Shown: positions 61,566 through 61,801 of the stretch, piece by piece | Numbering within the stretch: the first letter of the stretch is position 1 | How the letters are laid out: each line of letters opens with the position of its first letter | NCBI GenBank assembly: GCA_947037115.1 | Contig: CAMQTN010000009.1 | Location: 1-61,801, forward strand | Direction: 5' to 3' | DNA length: 61,801 bases | DNA from: an uncultured Lachnospiraceae bacterium | Lineage (GTDB): Bacteria; Bacillota; Clostridia; Lachnospirales; Lachnospiraceae | The notes under the pieces: model-generated | The model's database searches: none | The model's input: only the letters and a program-made list of their open reading frames with translations | What the model was told of the DNA's origin: nothing | Position numbers and translations under genes: made by a program

Positions 61566-61702
61566 AAGCTTCTCATTCTCCTCGCTTGTCTTAAATCGTC
61601 TTGGACAGTATCTGTTTCTGTAACTATTTTATACTACCATAAAAACGTAAAAAATAACAGTCTTGTGAGATTTTGTTGTACTTCCGAATATAAAAAATAA
61701 GA

Positions 61703-61740
61703 AATAGCCGTCCTGTTCTTTGGAGAGACTATCGGCTATT
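61703..61740 (-). terminator. Terminator of a minus-strand gene beyond the window
   Basis: AATAGCCG/CGGCTATT arms with a 22-nt loop are followed, on the minus strand, by TTTCTTATTTTTT. No gene is seen between 61566 and the window end. The hairpin probably ends a gene to the right. Confidence 0.55.
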
Positions 61741-61801
61741 CCTAAATAGTGTCTGCTGATTAAGCGAATATTTGCATATTCCAACGTTTATATTTCTCCC
61801 C

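Overview
The window looks like a chromosomal segment of an anaerobic Firmicute of the class Clostridia, most likely a Lachnospiraceae-type gut bacterium. This is inferred from gene content: type III glutamine synthetase, the HydE/HydG/HydF maturases of [FeFe] hydrogenase, an acyl-ACP thioesterase, CvfB, IreB, RNase J, an XpaC/TelA pair, AGGAGG-type ribosome sites and occasional GTG/TTG starts. No 16S gene or other decisive marker is present, so the genus is not fixed. Nearly all genes lie on the minus strand.

Layout. 1-1000: a decayed junction where a LysR regulator lacking its DNA-binding domain meets the tail of a methyltransferase gene. 1120-8130: a COG3044-type ABC-class ATPase, then convergent uvrB-uvrA behind a LexA-box promoter. 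8150-11460: an AT-rich accessory patch with a broken MerR gene, an intact BtrH/DUF4872-like gene, the tail of a large serine recombinase, the tail of an FtsX-type permease, a twice-frameshifted gene, a DUF4240-like gene and small ORFs. 11465-16403: a leucine-rich-repeat lipoprotein and a four-gene ABC exporter operon under an OmpR/PhoB-type tandem-repeat operator. 16483-20345: a PPP-family phosphatase (possibly leaderless), a broken dCTP deaminase gene, a chemoreceptor and a small CxxC protein. 20363-27264: mannose-1-phosphate guanylyltransferase, S41 protease, M23 hydrolase, FtsX, FtsE and a CdaR/PucR regulator, a cell-division and wall-remodelling block. 27591-34422: a YjfB-like protein, then hydE-hydG-hydF-thioesterase-cvfB-CPBP protease. 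34503-37730: a YefM/YoeB toxin-antitoxin pair, tRNA-Gln(CTG), and glnN with a terminator hairpin in its leader. 37818-40757: an MBOAT/SGNH O-acylation pair. 40787-46456: ireB-ruvX-DUF1292-rnj-ylbF-mltG-like-trmR-trhP, which matches the B. subtilis yrzL-yrrK-yrzB-yrrL-yrrM-yrrO order with RNase J and a YlbF protein inserted. 46625-51087: a periplasmic-type binding protein followed by a membrane GGDEF-EAL protein. 51142-57855: mtaB, an HPr-like gene, thiI, nifS, rsmE, vanZ and prmA, rich in RNA modification. 57864-61565: telA, xpaC and a DUF3048 lipoprotein.

I did not find a CRISPR array, a defence island or a complete mobile element. The signals least explained by known families are small and regulatory: a 49-nt two-hairpin element present twice with different stems but the same architecture (23132 and 55405); a 27-bp palindrome present twice (23219 and 43201); 17-bp tandem palindromic units on both sides of ylbF; four 11-bp-spaced repeats upstream of the exporter; a terminator/antiterminator arrangement in the glnN leader; a tRNA promoter built into the glnN terminator; and the pairing of an orphan binding protein with a c-di-GMP enzyme.
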